Assembly: GCF_000281045.1 (NCBI RefSeq)
Contig: NW_008246072.1
Span: 1,051,481-1,115,480, forward strand
Reading direction: 5' to 3'
Source of the DNA: Saprolegnia diclina VS20
Lineage: Eukaryota; Oomycota; Saprolegniomycetes; Saprolegniales; Saprolegniaceae
Length of the DNA stretch: 64,000 bases
Shown: piece after piece, positions 1-9,882 of the stretch
How positions within the stretch are numbered: the first letter of the stretch is position 1
Layout of the letters: each line of letters opens with the position of its first letter
The notes under the pieces: model-generated
Databases searched by the model: none
The model's input: only the letters and a program-made list of their open reading frames with translations
What the model was told of the DNA's origin: nothing
Translations under genes and position numbers: made by a program

Positions 1-1047
1 TCGCACTGGGCAGCCAAGGTGACCGAGCTCGACTATCTCGATAGCGAACGCCCGCAGGACCTCGCCGAATACTGCCGAGTGCTATCGCAGTGCACGAACC
101 TCAAGCGCGTGTCGATCCAAGGGAGCGGACGCGAGGTGCTCGAGGTTGTGACGGCGCCAACCCACCACGTGTCGGACCTCTTTCTCCTCTGCATGCAGGA
201 TTGGACCGACTTGGTGGCGCCCATGTCTCGATGGCTCGCGTCAGGCCATGCGATGCACTTGCGGCTTACGGGCTTGGGCTACGGCACAGGCCATTGCGAA
301 TACTTGACCGACGCGCTTGCGACGTCTCCGACGCTATCACACTTGTACTTGGATGCGCCGTTGATTCTTCTGGCCAGTCTTGTCGGCAGTGGTCGTCAGC
401 TTCGCCACATCACGCAGTTTGAGTGCGCTGGCCTCGGCGCCGGCCAAGATTTTCAAGCCATCTTTGTACTGCTGCCCTTGGACAAGCTCACAAAGCTGCG
501 GCTCTATGGCGCTCCCGTTGACAACACGAACCTGAGCTGGCTCCTGCCACGTTTGCATTTAATGACGGCGCTGGAGGACCTCCACCTTTCCGATGTTCGC
601 ATGGTGGAAGCGCTCGCCATGCCCCTGACGCCGTCACTCGCGCCGCGCCTCCGGAGCGTCAGGCTCCCCAAGGTCTCTTGCTCGGTCGAGAGCCGCCGTG
701 CGCTTCTCGGCTGGGCACTGCACTCCAATCGCCTCGAATGCCTCACCTGGCCGCAGTGTGCGACTGATGACGGCCATTGTTTTGATGGCGACGGCCTTTG
801 TCATGCGATTGAAGCCGGCGTACGCACCATCGACTTGAAAGGAAGCTTCAGTAGACGCGATGCGATGGCCTTGGCAAACGTCCTCCGTGGCGCCAAGGCC
901 CCGCACAGCGCAACGCTATGCCTGCACCACAGTCCGCTCCGTCGCGCGGGTGAGCTCCACCTGCAAAAGGCGCTCGCCACGTGCACCAACGTCGTCATCA
1001 CGACTAGGGATTCGGACAACGCCATCCGCACCCTTCTTGCTGCCTAG
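1..1047 (+). CDS. LRR-like protein, 5' partial
   Basis: The reading frame is open from base 1 (a GTG at 19 is simply internal), so the gene begins upstream of the window. It stops at 1047. The roughly 348 residues hold degenerate leucine-rich repeats of the ribonuclease-inhibitor type, with repeated L-x-x-L-x-L spacing such as LTKLRLYGAPVDNT and LEDLHLSDVRM. This matches the large LRR/F-box-like families of Saprolegniales. No signal peptide, membrane segment or F-box is visible in the part present. A paralogous but frame-disrupted gene lies at 55214-56736. A role as a protein-binding scaffold is inferred from the fold only; no substrate can be named. Confidence 0.75.
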   Translation, partial: SHWAAKVTELDYLDSERPQDLAEYCRVLSQCTNLKRVSIQGSGREVLEVVTAPTHHVSDLFLLCMQDWTDLVAPMSRWLASGHAMHLRLTGLGYGTGHCEYLTDALATSPTLSHLYLDAPLILLASLVGSGRQLRHITQFECAGLGAGQDFQAIFVLLPLDKLTKLRLYGAPVDNTNLSWLLPRLHLMTALEDLHLSDVRMVEALAMPLTPSLAPRLRSVRLPKVSCSVESRRALLGWALHSNRLECLTWPQCATDDGHCFDGDGLCHAIEAGVRTIDLKGSFSRRDAMALANVLRGAKAPHSATLCLHHSPLRRAGELHLQKALATCTNVVITTRDSDNAIRTLLAA

Positions 1048-1199
1048 CGAGGTGCGGAAGCAAGTACGCAGCCGGGTGCGCGGCTAGGCCCGTGTTTCGA
1101 GTACGTTCAAGGCGAGATCACGATTTTGTTCAAGTCGCATATTTTCGAGCAGTTCGAAAATTCAATGTCCTACTTGCAAGCGAACGATGCTTCAGGGTT

Positions 1200-1826
1200 T
1201 TATTGTCCCCATTGCGCGGCGGTGGCAACCCACTGCTGGTTGAGCGCCGGGGGCCCGGTGTTGGCCGATAGCAAGAGCTTGCCGTTGACTTGCGTCACGT
1301 AGTCGGCGCCGATGCGAAAGGCGATCGTGGCACCGCCTGCAACGTCATCGCACGAGAATAGCATCGCGTCGATCGTACTGGACTTCCATTGAAAGCACTT
1401 GACTTGGCCCGAGACAGCTTCACAAGACACATGCGCCTTCGTGTAGGGGGTAAAAATATACCGGTTGGGTTCCAGCGGCGTGAGAAGCAACGTCGTGGCC
1501 GATGACGCCACGACGGCGTTCATATCGTCGTCGAGGCCCCACATACCAGAATTGTCGGCCGCCGTCAGTTTGAGTGGCACCTGGCTCTGAGCTGCCGCGA
1601 TCAACGCGCAACTGAGAGGCGGGCCAGGCGTAGGTGCGGGCGTCGGTGCGGGCGTCGGTGCGGGCGTCGGTGCAGGCGTCGGTGCAGGCGTCGGTGCAGG
1701 CGTCGGTGCAGGCGTCGGTGCAGGCGTGACAGTGGGGGTTGGTTGGTCGTAGCAACCAGCATGCTCCTCGCCGACGGCGGCGAGGAAGCTTCCGAGAAGC
1801 ACCACCGAGAGCAAAGTCCACTGCAT
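1200..1826 (-). CDS. Secreted protein with Pro/Thr repeat linker
   Basis: 208 residues if the ATG at 1826 is used; an upstream in-frame TTG at 1850 is not a likely start. Residues 1-17 form a clear signal peptide ([17 protein letters not shown]). A linker of about eight APTP units follows, then a 120-residue C-terminal domain with four cysteines and a hydrophobic, beta-rich pattern that I do not recognise. Pro/Thr linkers of this kind join binding or catalytic modules in secreted oomycete proteins and are often O-glycosylated. The protein is therefore probably secreted or wall-bound. No catalytic motif was seen. Confidence 0.8.
   Translation of the reverse strand: MQWTLLSVVLLGSFLAAVGEEHAGCYDQPTPTVTPAPTPAPTPAPTPAPTPAPTPAPTPAPTPAPTPGPPLSCALIAAAQSQVPLKLTAADNSGMWGLDDDMNAVVASSATTLLLTPLEPNRYIFTPYTKAHVSCEAVSGQVKCFQWKSSTIDAMLFSCDDVAGGATIAFRIGADYVTQVNGKLLLSANTGPPALNQQWVATAAQWGQ
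1627..1728 (-). repeat. 12-bp tandem repeat encoding APTP units
   Basis: About eight near-identical 12-base units (GCAGGCGTCGGT on the + strand, with GCGGGC variants at one end) encode the Pro/Thr linker of the secreted protein. The unit length keeps the reading frame whatever the copy number, so length variation between strains is expected. Confidence 0.9.
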
Positions 1827-2633
1827 GGGTTGGCGGCAAAGTGCGATCAATCGTTATGCATCTGCCTCTGGTTGGTCAGAATGGGCGCAGCCTGCTTCGA
1901 CTTCGAAATCGAAGTTTTCCGCGCGATGGGACGAGCAGTCACGAACAACAGAAGAACAGAAGCACAGAAGGACAGAAGTCCAAGCAGCAAAACAAGACAA
2001 GGCACAGAGCGGCCCCGCTCTCATCATTCCGCATTTTGCAGCCCGTACGTAGCAAATTAGCTAACCCACCTCGCCCACCACTGGGCAGGCGGGGCACCAA
2101 TACACTCGTTACCCCCAATCTGCTCGGCCGTCTGCGAGGAACAGGGATGACCAGGGATGGTGCACTCTGTAGAGATTCGGCAAGGATCGATTCAGAACTC
2201 TCAACTGTTGTGTCTATGCCGCATCATGCGGTCCTGCGATGTCTTGCTTTTCATTCCGAATATTAAATGCGCCTTAAATACGCTAGTGCCACGCCATCCC
2301 GGGGTTCGAAGCGGGGGACTCAACCTACTCATATGCACTCACGCAACGAGGTGCCTGAGTGAATAGCGATTCACTTTTAGTGAATCTACTCATGAATAGG
2401 AAACGCGACTCAACTGGTATTCACCCACCATCCCTGGCCCCAACCGACGACCGCACGGCGACACCATCTTCCCTGTATACCCCACCCCATTCTCCGAACG
2501 TGAGACCTCCTCGCGGTTCTTCACAGTCCTTTTCTACTCCTCTACCCGTACCCCGAGGACGCAAAAGCAAGCGCGCGGCAATTATCCCTCCTCAAACCCA
2601 CCTCAAACCCAACAACTTTTTTGCCATTTTGCA

Positions 2634-2715
2634 TGGAATAATATTAGTACAGTAATAGTGCACTTCGAACATATGAAAACACAGATGTTCAAAGTGCACT
2701 ACTAATATTATTCCA
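2634..2715. repeat. 82-base near-perfect inverted repeat (hairpin or MITE-like)
   Basis: The left arm (2634-2672) and right arm (2685-2715) are reverse complements over 31 bases, with one G/U-type mismatch and an 8-base insertion in the left arm; the loop is 12 bases. The outer tips read TGGAATAATATTAGTA and its complement. This could be the core of a small miniature inverted-repeat element or a small-RNA precursor. No target-site duplication is obvious. Confidence 0.85.
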
Positions 2716-3134
2716 ATCAGAGCGCATCGAAGATGTCGTCAGGTGCTGCCAGCTCATCTGTGCAGCCAGGAAGATGTGTCCGGACGAACTGCCTAATATT
2801 CATATTTCATATGCAGAGAACACGTGGACTGGTGGTGTTCATGCGCGAGGAACACTTGGGAACACGGATACAATGGGTCCCTTTGTGCGGGATTGAATTA
2901 CAAATATAATAAAAACAGCTGGTCCAACGAGCGATAGCGAACAGAAGATTTGCATGGCGGATGTTGTCCAATCAAGGAGCACACTTTAACCCTCTATTGT
3001 CCAGTGTCTATTGTCAGCGACTGACAGACTGACCTCATTTATGGGTCAGTGTGTGAGTCTACGACCTCAAGCTGGCACGCTTGGTCTGTTGGGCGCACGC
3101 GGCCCCAACCACGGGATTCCCTCGGCTCCAGCTG

Positions 3135-3170
3135 ACGGCCCTGGCACAGTACGATCGTACCAGGGGCCGT
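3135..3170. repeat. Short GC-rich hairpin
   Basis: The arms ACGGCC-CTGG (3135-3144) and CCAGGGGCCGT (3160-3170) flank the perfect palindrome GTACGATCGTAC (3149-3160). It is isolated in intergenic DNA and its function is unknown. Confidence 0.6.
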
Positions 3171-3481
3171 GTGCAACCCAGCTGTGTGCAACCGGTCATA
3201 TTGTATTTCTACAATTGTACAGGTAGAATAGGAGCACCAAGCGTACATTGAATCTTATCTTGTCATGCGTCAAGGATGCGGACCTAACCGGTTGAACGCT
3301 AAAACGTTATGTTACTGGCCTGGGTTAAACCCTGTTACGTCTGTAACGTAGCAGGCCATAACGCATTTCAGGTACGCAGCAGCTAGCGTGCCCAGCCCAT
3401 ACCGGTACGTGCTCACTGGAACACTCTCAGCACACTAAGCACATCAACACCGCAGCCATGCGCATATGTGTTATTCATCGT

Positions 3482-4556
3482 CTAGTACAAAGCCGAAAGC
3501 ACGATGCCATTGCCAAAAAGTGCTGCCAGAGTGACCTTGGTCGACCGCACAATAGGGTCCGCAGAAAGGGCGTATTGCGGGTACGACGCGACGTTGGTGT
3601 CCGGGAGCGGTGGCAAGGGGCTTGCAGGTAGAGTTAGAGGCGCCAAAGACGGGCGGGGCCCAAGGGCGACGAGCTCTTGGGACTCGGCGAGGTCGGTCAT
3701 GGCATGAGTGGATGATAACGCCGAGTCGTCCGGTCCCAGCAATGCGAGGATCACAGACCAGAACGCAATGACGTCTGCGCCTTGCTCAATCACTGGGTCT
3801 TCGGACTCGGTCATCCCCGTGGCGTCGAGCTCGTCCCGAAATTCCAGAGGCCATCGCGGCCGCGGCTACGCGGTGTGGCTCGAGGTCGAGCCGACGGCGC
3901 TCCTGCAGTTGGACTATGCGCTTCTTGGGCTTACCCGACGGAAGGGCGTCGATCGACTTGCGCTGCGTGGTCACGATGTGGTGCTTGACGTGCGCAATGG
4001 CCTCGGTTGTCGCCTTGGCCATGCGGTTGCGGGACTTGGTATGGATCATAGCAAAATCTTTGAAGAGCCGTTCGCACGATGCCGACTGACAGACAATCGA
4101 GAGGATGCGCATCGCTAGCTTGGCCATCTTGGACACGCGTGGCGAGAGGTACGTCCAGTATTGCGGCCGGTTCGCGGGTCCATGGGTAAGCCCAAGCTCG
4201 CGTCGTTACCGATGAACGCGAGCACAGTCATGAGCAGGCCGTCCGAATTGGCGAACTTCTTGGAGTAGAAGACGGCCGTGTTGGCGAGGTCGCTGGCGCA
4301 GAGCAGCGAGAGGGGCGCAATGGGGCTCTGGTGGGCAGCAAACTCGAGAGATTCTCCTTCGTTCGACCGGTTGTGGTTCGCCAATCGCGCATACATGTAC
4401 TTGTCGTCCTGGTGAAAGAAAAAGGCGACTACAAATAATGGATGCTCCTCAGCAGGCAAGCGTTGGGCCGTTCTTTTGCATGAGGAATGAAGCTTCTACA
4501 AGCGGTCGCAACGCCGCCTCCGCTGCATCGACGTCCGTCCAGATGCTGGGCTCGCT
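3482..4556 (-). mobile_element. Decayed hAT-family transposase (C-terminal part)
   Basis: On the minus strand, pieces of a hAT transposase can be followed through several frames. Around 4556-4470 a helix resembling ALRPLVEASFLMQKN is seen. Around 4459-4170 a segment contains EEHPLFVVAFFFHQDDKYMY and the phrase NDASLGLPMDPRTGRN. Around 4170-4000 is the dimerisation core, reading WTYLSPRVSKMAKLAMRIL and then SIVCQSASCERLFKDFAMIH. An acidic tail follows to 3482. The frame changes near 4160 and again near 3840, and sequence is missing between the first two pieces, so this DNA transposon cannot encode a working protein. The N-terminal BED finger and most of the catalytic core are absent, and no terminal repeats were identified. 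Confidence 0.8.
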
Positions 4557-5277
4557 GTAGACGACACCTGCGGAGGGAAACTGCTGCACACGCAGGCTTC
4601 GTGTGTGCTTTAACCCTTCACCGCCCAACTTTTATAATTCAAGTACGTTGCCGCTTTTGCAGCCTCGATTGACGTTATTTGGCGTGTGATGGGAGCTTCC
4701 ACAGTTGGCAGGTTGATACACGCGTCGCTGCTCGGTGTCGACAAGGACATAACTCTACGATATATACACTCCATGCCAGTTCCCATGTAACACAGCACGC
4801 AGTAAGGAATTCGCGGTCATCCTAGCCCAGTTCAGTTGGTCGGAACCTCGATGGACTAAAGCGAACTGATACTATTTCGGCTTCACATTAAATGCGAATT
4901 CATCTTATAGTGTTGTACTTGTGTGAGCAAACCCGTGGAGCCAACAAGGAAAGCAACGAGAACGAAGCAACGGACAACGCTCTTAATGCATTGCAGCGCC
5001 TTGCATGCGCCGTCGCAGCGTAAATGCAGCGTCCAGGCCCAGACAACTGATTTCGTATACTATTTGCTGTCAAAAAGCATGAAATAATGTGATTTAGTCG
5101 GCCGCCATAGAACAGGCATGGATCTGATTATGACCGCATGGCCGACAAGAGTAGGTGGTGCATTTTTATTGATTTCTTCGACTCTGGAACTAGGTATTTG
5201 TATTGATATTAAAACCAAATGAATTAAAATTTGGACGCAACCCAGCTTCCGAGGTTACATTTGAACCTGCGCCGCCA
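4557..5277. other. Intergenic, upstream of bZIP gene
   Basis: About 720 bases with no supported gene. The last 100 bases before the bZIP ATG are AT-rich and must contain its promoter. No repeats of note. Confidence 0.6.
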
Positions 5278-6438
5278 ATGCCACCATTCGCGACGGCGCC
5301 GACGCCGACGCCATGGAGCTGCATGGCCGCGCCCATGACCGCGATGGAAGAGGTCGCATGCGACCCGCTGGACCACGATGACCTCTTCGCCATGATGGAC
5401 TCGTCCTTCCCGATGCTCGACGAGGCGCCGGCCAAGAAGCCCGAAGAAGCCGCCAAGCCGGCCATGAAGGGCGAGAAGCGCAAGCTCCAGGTGCGTGAAG
5501 CGTCACGCCGCTGTCGCCTCAAGCAGAAGGAAGAGGTATCGTACCTCCGGTCGCGCGTCGCCGAGCTCGAGCAGCTCGTGCGCGATCAAGCAATGGTCCC
5601 GCCGCCGACCACCGACGCGCTTGAAGTCCAGTCGCTGCGGCAGCAAAACAAGGATCTTACGGACGCACTGACGCGATCGCAGTCGCAAATGGTGCTCATC
5701 CAAGCGCTGCTCAACAAGACGCTCCTGGAGACGATGCAGTCGATGCCGGTGACGTCGCCGCCGTCGTCGCCACCCGCCTCGTCGATCGTCTCGGACGCCC
5801 AGCGCCTGCGCTTCGCCTCGGTCGTCGACTGCGCGTTTGCGACGCTCACGCACTTTGCGCTGCCGCAGGTCCATGGCGCCCCAATCCTCTCGATCACGCC
5901 GTCGGCCAACTCGTGGTTTGGCGAAATCTGGAGCGTCGGCTCCGAGCTCTTTGTGTGCATGACCAAGGAGCTTCCATCGACCAGTCTCCTGCGTACGAAC
6001 ATGGTCGCAGACCGCGTCTGGGAGCGCTCGGCGGCGGTCTCGTTTGCCAACAGCGCCTACACGCTCATGCGTCAACGGAAGCTCGTCGAGGTCGACGCCA
6101 ACACGCACGTGTACGAGCGGCTCGAGTCGGTGCTCGAGATGAAGCTCCTCTCGCAGCACTCGGCCAAGTTTCGTCGGGCAGTCTCGCCCACGACGGTGCT
6201 CATCGGGACCGCGACCGTTAACGGTGGCGCCGACGAAGCCACAACGACCAAGTACACGCCTGGCAAGGAGCAGCTCGGCTTGCTTTTGCACTCGGTACCC
6301 GACTCGCCACTACTCGCCTCCGTCCAGCTTGTCGGGACGTACGATGTTGTGGGCGTCCCGCCTGCCGAGGTCCATGCCCGCCTCTCCAAGCACGTGCTGG
6401 AGCTCGCACAGACGCTCGAGCAGCAGCTCTTGCTCTGA
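5278..6438 (+). CDS. bZIP transcription factor with Asn-to-Val basic region
   Basis: 386 residues from the first ATG at 5278; the frame upstream of it is open but has only a TTG. Residues 67-80 form the basic region, with VREASRRCR where a standard bZIP has N-x2-A-A-x2-(S/C)-R. The spacing to the first zipper leucine (residue 90) and the next (97) is canonical, but the DNA-reading asparagine is valine (residue 72). Substitutions at this site are a known feature of oomycete bZIPs. A second coiled segment follows around residues 116-150, then a Ser/Pro-rich linker and a C-terminal domain of about 210 residues that I do not recognise. A nuclear DNA-binding regulator with altered site preference is the likely role; its targets cannot be read from the sequence. 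Single exon. Confidence 0.9.
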   Translation: MPPFATAPTPTPWSCMAAPMTAMEEVACDPLDHDDLFAMMDSSFPMLDEAPAKKPEEAAKPAMKGEKRKLQVREASRRCRLKQKEEVSYLRSRVAELEQLVRDQAMVPPPTTDALEVQSLRQQNKDLTDALTRSQSQMVLIQALLNKTLLETMQSMPVTSPPSSPPASSIVSDAQRLRFASVVDCAFATLTHFALPQVHGAPILSITPSANSWFGEIWSVGSELFVCMTKELPSTSLLRTNMVADRVWERSAAVSFANSAYTLMRQRKLVEVDANTHVYERLESVLEMKLLSQHSAKFRRAVSPTTVLIGTATVNGGADEATTTKYTPGKEQLGLLLHSVPDSPLLASVQLVGTYDVVGVPPAEVHARLSKHVLELAQTLEQQLLL

Positions 6439-7192
6439 GCGCATTCATCTCGGTATTGACTTGGAGGACGCTGGTATATTTAAGAGATGTGAATATTGCG
6501 TGTGTATACAGTGTCTCCAGAATCAACTTGGTGTCCACTCGAATGCGAATGCGAAGATACGACAACTCTGATAGGGCTTGGACCCTAACCCTCCTACGTA
6601 CTAGAACGAAGCATGAATCCACCGACGGGGCAAAGATGGTCCTTGTGGCACGTAGAGAGCAACGTCGGTCGAGCTCGGCATTGGCTTGGCCATCAGCCAT
6701 TATGTTTCACTACACAGATGGCGTCTCGACTCGACCGTGGCGGTGCCCACAGTTTGCAAAACACATCCCCAGCGACCCAGAGGTTGAGTCGCAGAATCAA
6801 CGAAGCCACCCGGCATTCAGCGACCGCTGCAGATCGGCCAAGCTTGTCGGCTTCTCGGCATACGATGTGAGCCGGAACGCGCGGCTGAGTTGCTGCGGCG
6901 TCAGCGCCGGCGGCTTGCGAGGGCGAGCCGGTGCCTCGTTCACTGTGGTGCAGCGTGTGTGGGCATCGTCATCGCAACCCACCTTCGCTGCTTAATTAGG
7001 CTATATTTCGGCCAAAGCCCGAAATTTGAAGTTCACGGAAGGCCCAAGCGATGTTCTGCTTGCCCTCCTGCTGCCATTATTATTTCGGAGACCAAGGCAA
7101 GAAAGAGTGTGATGTTTCGGCCAAAGCGTCCAGGTGACGTGCTCGTGATGATGTTTGTTCATAGGAGCGATACCTCTGGCGGCGTATCCTCT
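6439..7192. other. Intergenic between convergent bZIP and PELO genes
   Basis: About 750 bases between the 3' ends of two genes. Several short open frames overlap here without family resemblance. Nothing else seen. Confidence 0.55.
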
Positions 7193-8656
7193 TTACATGT
7201 ACTCGAGATCCGTGTCGTCAAGCTCGACGACGGCGCTCGCTTGCTTGGCGAGGTCGTTCTCATCGTCCGAGTCGACGTCCTTGTCATCGTCGTCGAGGTC
7301 GGGGAGCGGGAAGCGAAGCAGCGCCGCCACGCCGCTGAGTTGCCCGAGCTTGTCGCCCGACACGTGGAGGCTGCTGAAGACGCGGACGTGGCCGCCGTTC
7401 GCGCGCACGTTCTCGACCAAGTCAATGTACTTGCGGCGCACCGCGAGGTCCTGGCTGCGGAAGAGCGCATCCGTGATGAGGAGCGTGTCGATGGCCATCT
7501 GCGTGTTGGCCTTGACGACGTGCTATGTCGCATTCTGTCATGAGACACATACGAGCGATGCTAGCGTACGTTGTAGCCATAGTACGCCTTGTCTTGGTCG
7601 GTGTGGAGCATCTCAAAGAACGTTTCAAGGCACTTGACGTCGCCGGCCGCTTTGGTGTCTTCAAGCTGCACTTGGACTTTCTACCTCGATAAGGTCGCGT
7701 CTGAGACGACGATGAGGAGAGACATACCGGGTCTGTGAGCACTTCGTCGAGCGCGTGCTTGTGGCCGGACGACGCGTGGCAGAGAATAAACTTGGCCTTG
7801 TTCTCGAGGAGGACTTTGTCGTCGGATCGCACCGCGTACTCCATCATAAACTTGTAAAAGTCGTCCTTGACAAAGCCCGGACTCGCCAAGAGGACGCATT
7901 TGACCAAGCTAAAGTCGACGTGGCGCTTGATCGCCTACCACATGTCGGTTGCAGGTGGACGACGAGGGTGCAGGCAGCGAACCTGGACGATGCTGTCGTA
8001 GAATCGCTCCATGCCCTTGGCATGCGACGTGTTACCCGTGCGCTTGCGCGGAATTGACGTCTCGAGCTTGGCGCGGATCACCGTCATGTGCCCTTTGATG
8101 AGACAGAGGTGCGCGAGGCCGGCTTGCATGACCACCTACATTTGATGATGGTCAGAGCATGCGACGCGATCGAGGTGAAAACGTACGGCGGCGGCCTCGG
8201 CTTGCTTGGCCACGTTGCACGCCGTATCGATGCGCTCGAGTGTCATGACGTCCCAGCACTGCTTGGCGAGCGTAAAGTCCTTGTTGAGCTCCAAGTCGAT
8301 CGTGTGGTAGGCGCCCATCTACGTGCAAGGTGCTTAGCCGCCTCTCGCCGGTGAAGCGCATGGCCTACGCGAACGTGGGGGTTCTCCTCGACGTTCTTGC
8401 CGCGGATGCGCAAGAGACACTTGATCGGGTCAAAGTCAATGTGCTCCATCTGCAAGCAAAGCGTCATGCGCATGCGCTGGCTCGTGGTCGAGCCCGTTGC
8501 GCCTTCCTTGACGACCTTGCGCACGGTGGTTGTCTTGACCGTATCGCCCCGGTGCATGAGGTTGAAGACATGCCACATGTCTTCCGGGTCTTCGGCGCGG
8601 AGGACCACGCTGCCATTGCCGTCCTTCTCGCTGATGCTGCGCTTCAAGAGCTTCAT
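7193..8656 (-). CDS. PELO: Pelota/Dom34 ribosome-rescue factor
   Basis: Six exons: 8656-8369, 8318-8187, 8135-7984, 7934-7728, 7680-7570 and 7523-7193. All five introns are GT-AG and 46-51 bases. The spliced length is 1221 bases, 406 residues (human Pelota has 385). The N-terminal Lsm-like domain starts [13 protein letters not shown] and contains [13 protein letters not shown]. The central eRF1-like domain has SIPRKRTGN and [16 protein letters not shown]. The C-terminal domain has [16 protein letters not shown] and [19 protein letters not shown]. The GGQ loop of true release factors is absent, as expected for Pelota. With Hbs1 the protein binds the empty A site of stalled ribosomes and splits them (no-go and non-stop decay). 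The acidic tail [14 protein letters not shown] is also typical. The start is set by the conserved MKLL; an upstream TTG frame is not needed. Confidence 0.96.
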
Positions 8657-9327
8657 GGCCACGTCCGATTGGGAACCCCAGCTTCCGCACGCATTAAAAT
8701 CGGCATCTCCACATACAAATACCAAGCTATATATTTCAGTTGTAGCAATCAAAGCGTGCATGCCATTGGCCAAAAAGCCGTGACAAAACCACGCTCGCTC
8801 GTTTCATTCGAATCGATTCGAGCCTTATATAACAGCTCAACATTTAAAAAGCACACGACCGACCATCGCCCACAGCAGGATATCTCCGCCGTTTGCAGAG
8901 CCATTCATGGGTGCTCGTACAATGCTATTGAACAGCAGATGGCGGTGGGCCTGTCGCCGTCGTCATCGACGCAAGCGGCCGAATAATTTTTTCGCGGCCA
9001 CGTACTGGTCCGTGGTTGCGCCACGTCAGCGGCGCAACCACCACTAGGTGCAGCGAACTTCACCTTCGATCCTCCCTCGCCCATCGCACTCCTTAGCCAC
9101 GCGTGATTTACCTCTGTGGAGTATGCAGATTCGGTCGACTTTGCCCATGCACGCTTCGCATGTGATATGCGAACGCGCTCAGATCTCGCCGACACCCGTT
9201 TCGAACCTCGATTGTTCGTTATTTTCTGCGGCTTTTCGAAAACCCGTTCGACGTACCATCAACACCCAACGCCATGCTATCGCCTTATAACTTTAGCCGC
9301 TCTATCTGCGGTCTACATCGTGCGTTT
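8657..9327. other. Intergenic upstream of PELO
   Basis: About 670 bases without a gene. It contains the perfect 14-base palindrome TCGAATCGATTCGA at 8808-8821, about 150 bases upstream of the PELO start, and an ATTGG (reverse CCAAT) near 8764. Either could be a promoter element of PELO; neither is proven. Confidence 0.55.
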
Positions 9328-9882
9328 TCACGCCTTCAATCGCACGCTACTGTCGTCGTCGTCGTCTTCATCTTCGTCCGTGGTCGCCAGCATCGCGTCT
9401 GTCGCACTCTCGTCGGCGGCGTAGTGCTGACCACACACGCCGTGGGACCGCGCGAATTGGTGGCACCCACGCGCCTTGCAGCGGGCACCACCGCCGTGGA
9501 GGCGGCAGATGCCGTACGCCTGCGCCGTTGTCGAGCAGCCTTGGATCGTGCACTTGCGGCCACCACCGTGCTTGGTGCAGTAGCCGCCGCGCCGCGCGTA
9601 CGCGAGGCACCCGTCGCCCGCGCACTGTCGATTGCGGTTCTTGAGGCGCACGCACACCGGGCGCTTCTTGGGCGCCGCGTAGAGCGGCGAGGCCACGAGC
9701 GGTCGCCGGACCGGCGCGGCCATGAGCGACGCAAACGCAGGCAGCACAATGCGCGGCTCCGACATGGACATCGTCGTTGTCGTCTTGGACCGCACGTGGG
9801 CGAGGCAGGTGCCATGGAGCTTGGCGAACCGGTCGCAGCCTTCGACGACGCACACGCGGTACTTGAGCGGGCTCGTCGTCAT
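9328..9882 (-). CDS. Four-finger CCCH repeat protein ('WRKY19-like' in name only)
   Basis: 184 residues from the ATG at 9882. It contains four copies of C-x4-C-x9-C-x2-H: one near the N-terminus (residues about 11-28), then a basic linker, then three in tandem separated by HGGG, for example CTIQGCSTTAQAYGICRLH. It ends in an acidic tail. In oomycete genomes such proteins are often annotated by similarity to plant WRKY19, but no WRKYGQK domain is present here, so only the small zinc-binding repeats are shared. A nucleic-acid or protein-binding role is inferred. The gene is head-to-head with a paralogue at 10874-11449. An ATATATATA run at 9934-9942 lies about 55 bases upstream and may be its TATA element. 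Confidence 0.85.
   Translation of the reverse strand: MTTSPLKYRVCVVEGCDRFAKLHGTCLAHVRSKTTTTMSMSEPRIVLPAFASLMAAPVRRPLVASPLYAAPKKRPVCVRLKNRNRQCAGDGCLAYARRGGYCTKHGGGRKCTIQGCSTTAQAYGICRLHGGGARCKARGCHQFARSHGVCGQHYAADESATDAMLATTDEDEDDDDDSSVRLKA

Larger units (their letters stand above)
1827..3481. other. Intergenic, gene-poor
   Basis: About 1.65 kb without a convincing gene. The short open frames here have no family resemblance and atypical codon use. It holds the 82-base hairpin at 2634-2715, a small hairpin at 3135-3170, and a weak palindromic stretch around 3307-3360. The AT content rises after 2600. Confidence 0.6.

Noticed and set aside
2290-2335. tRNA-like GGGGTTCGAAGC sequence
   Set aside because: The stems do not pair and no other tRNA parts are present.
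5503-6291. 262-codon minus-strand frame
   Set aside because: Antisense shadow of the bZIP gene, very Arg-rich with no domain.
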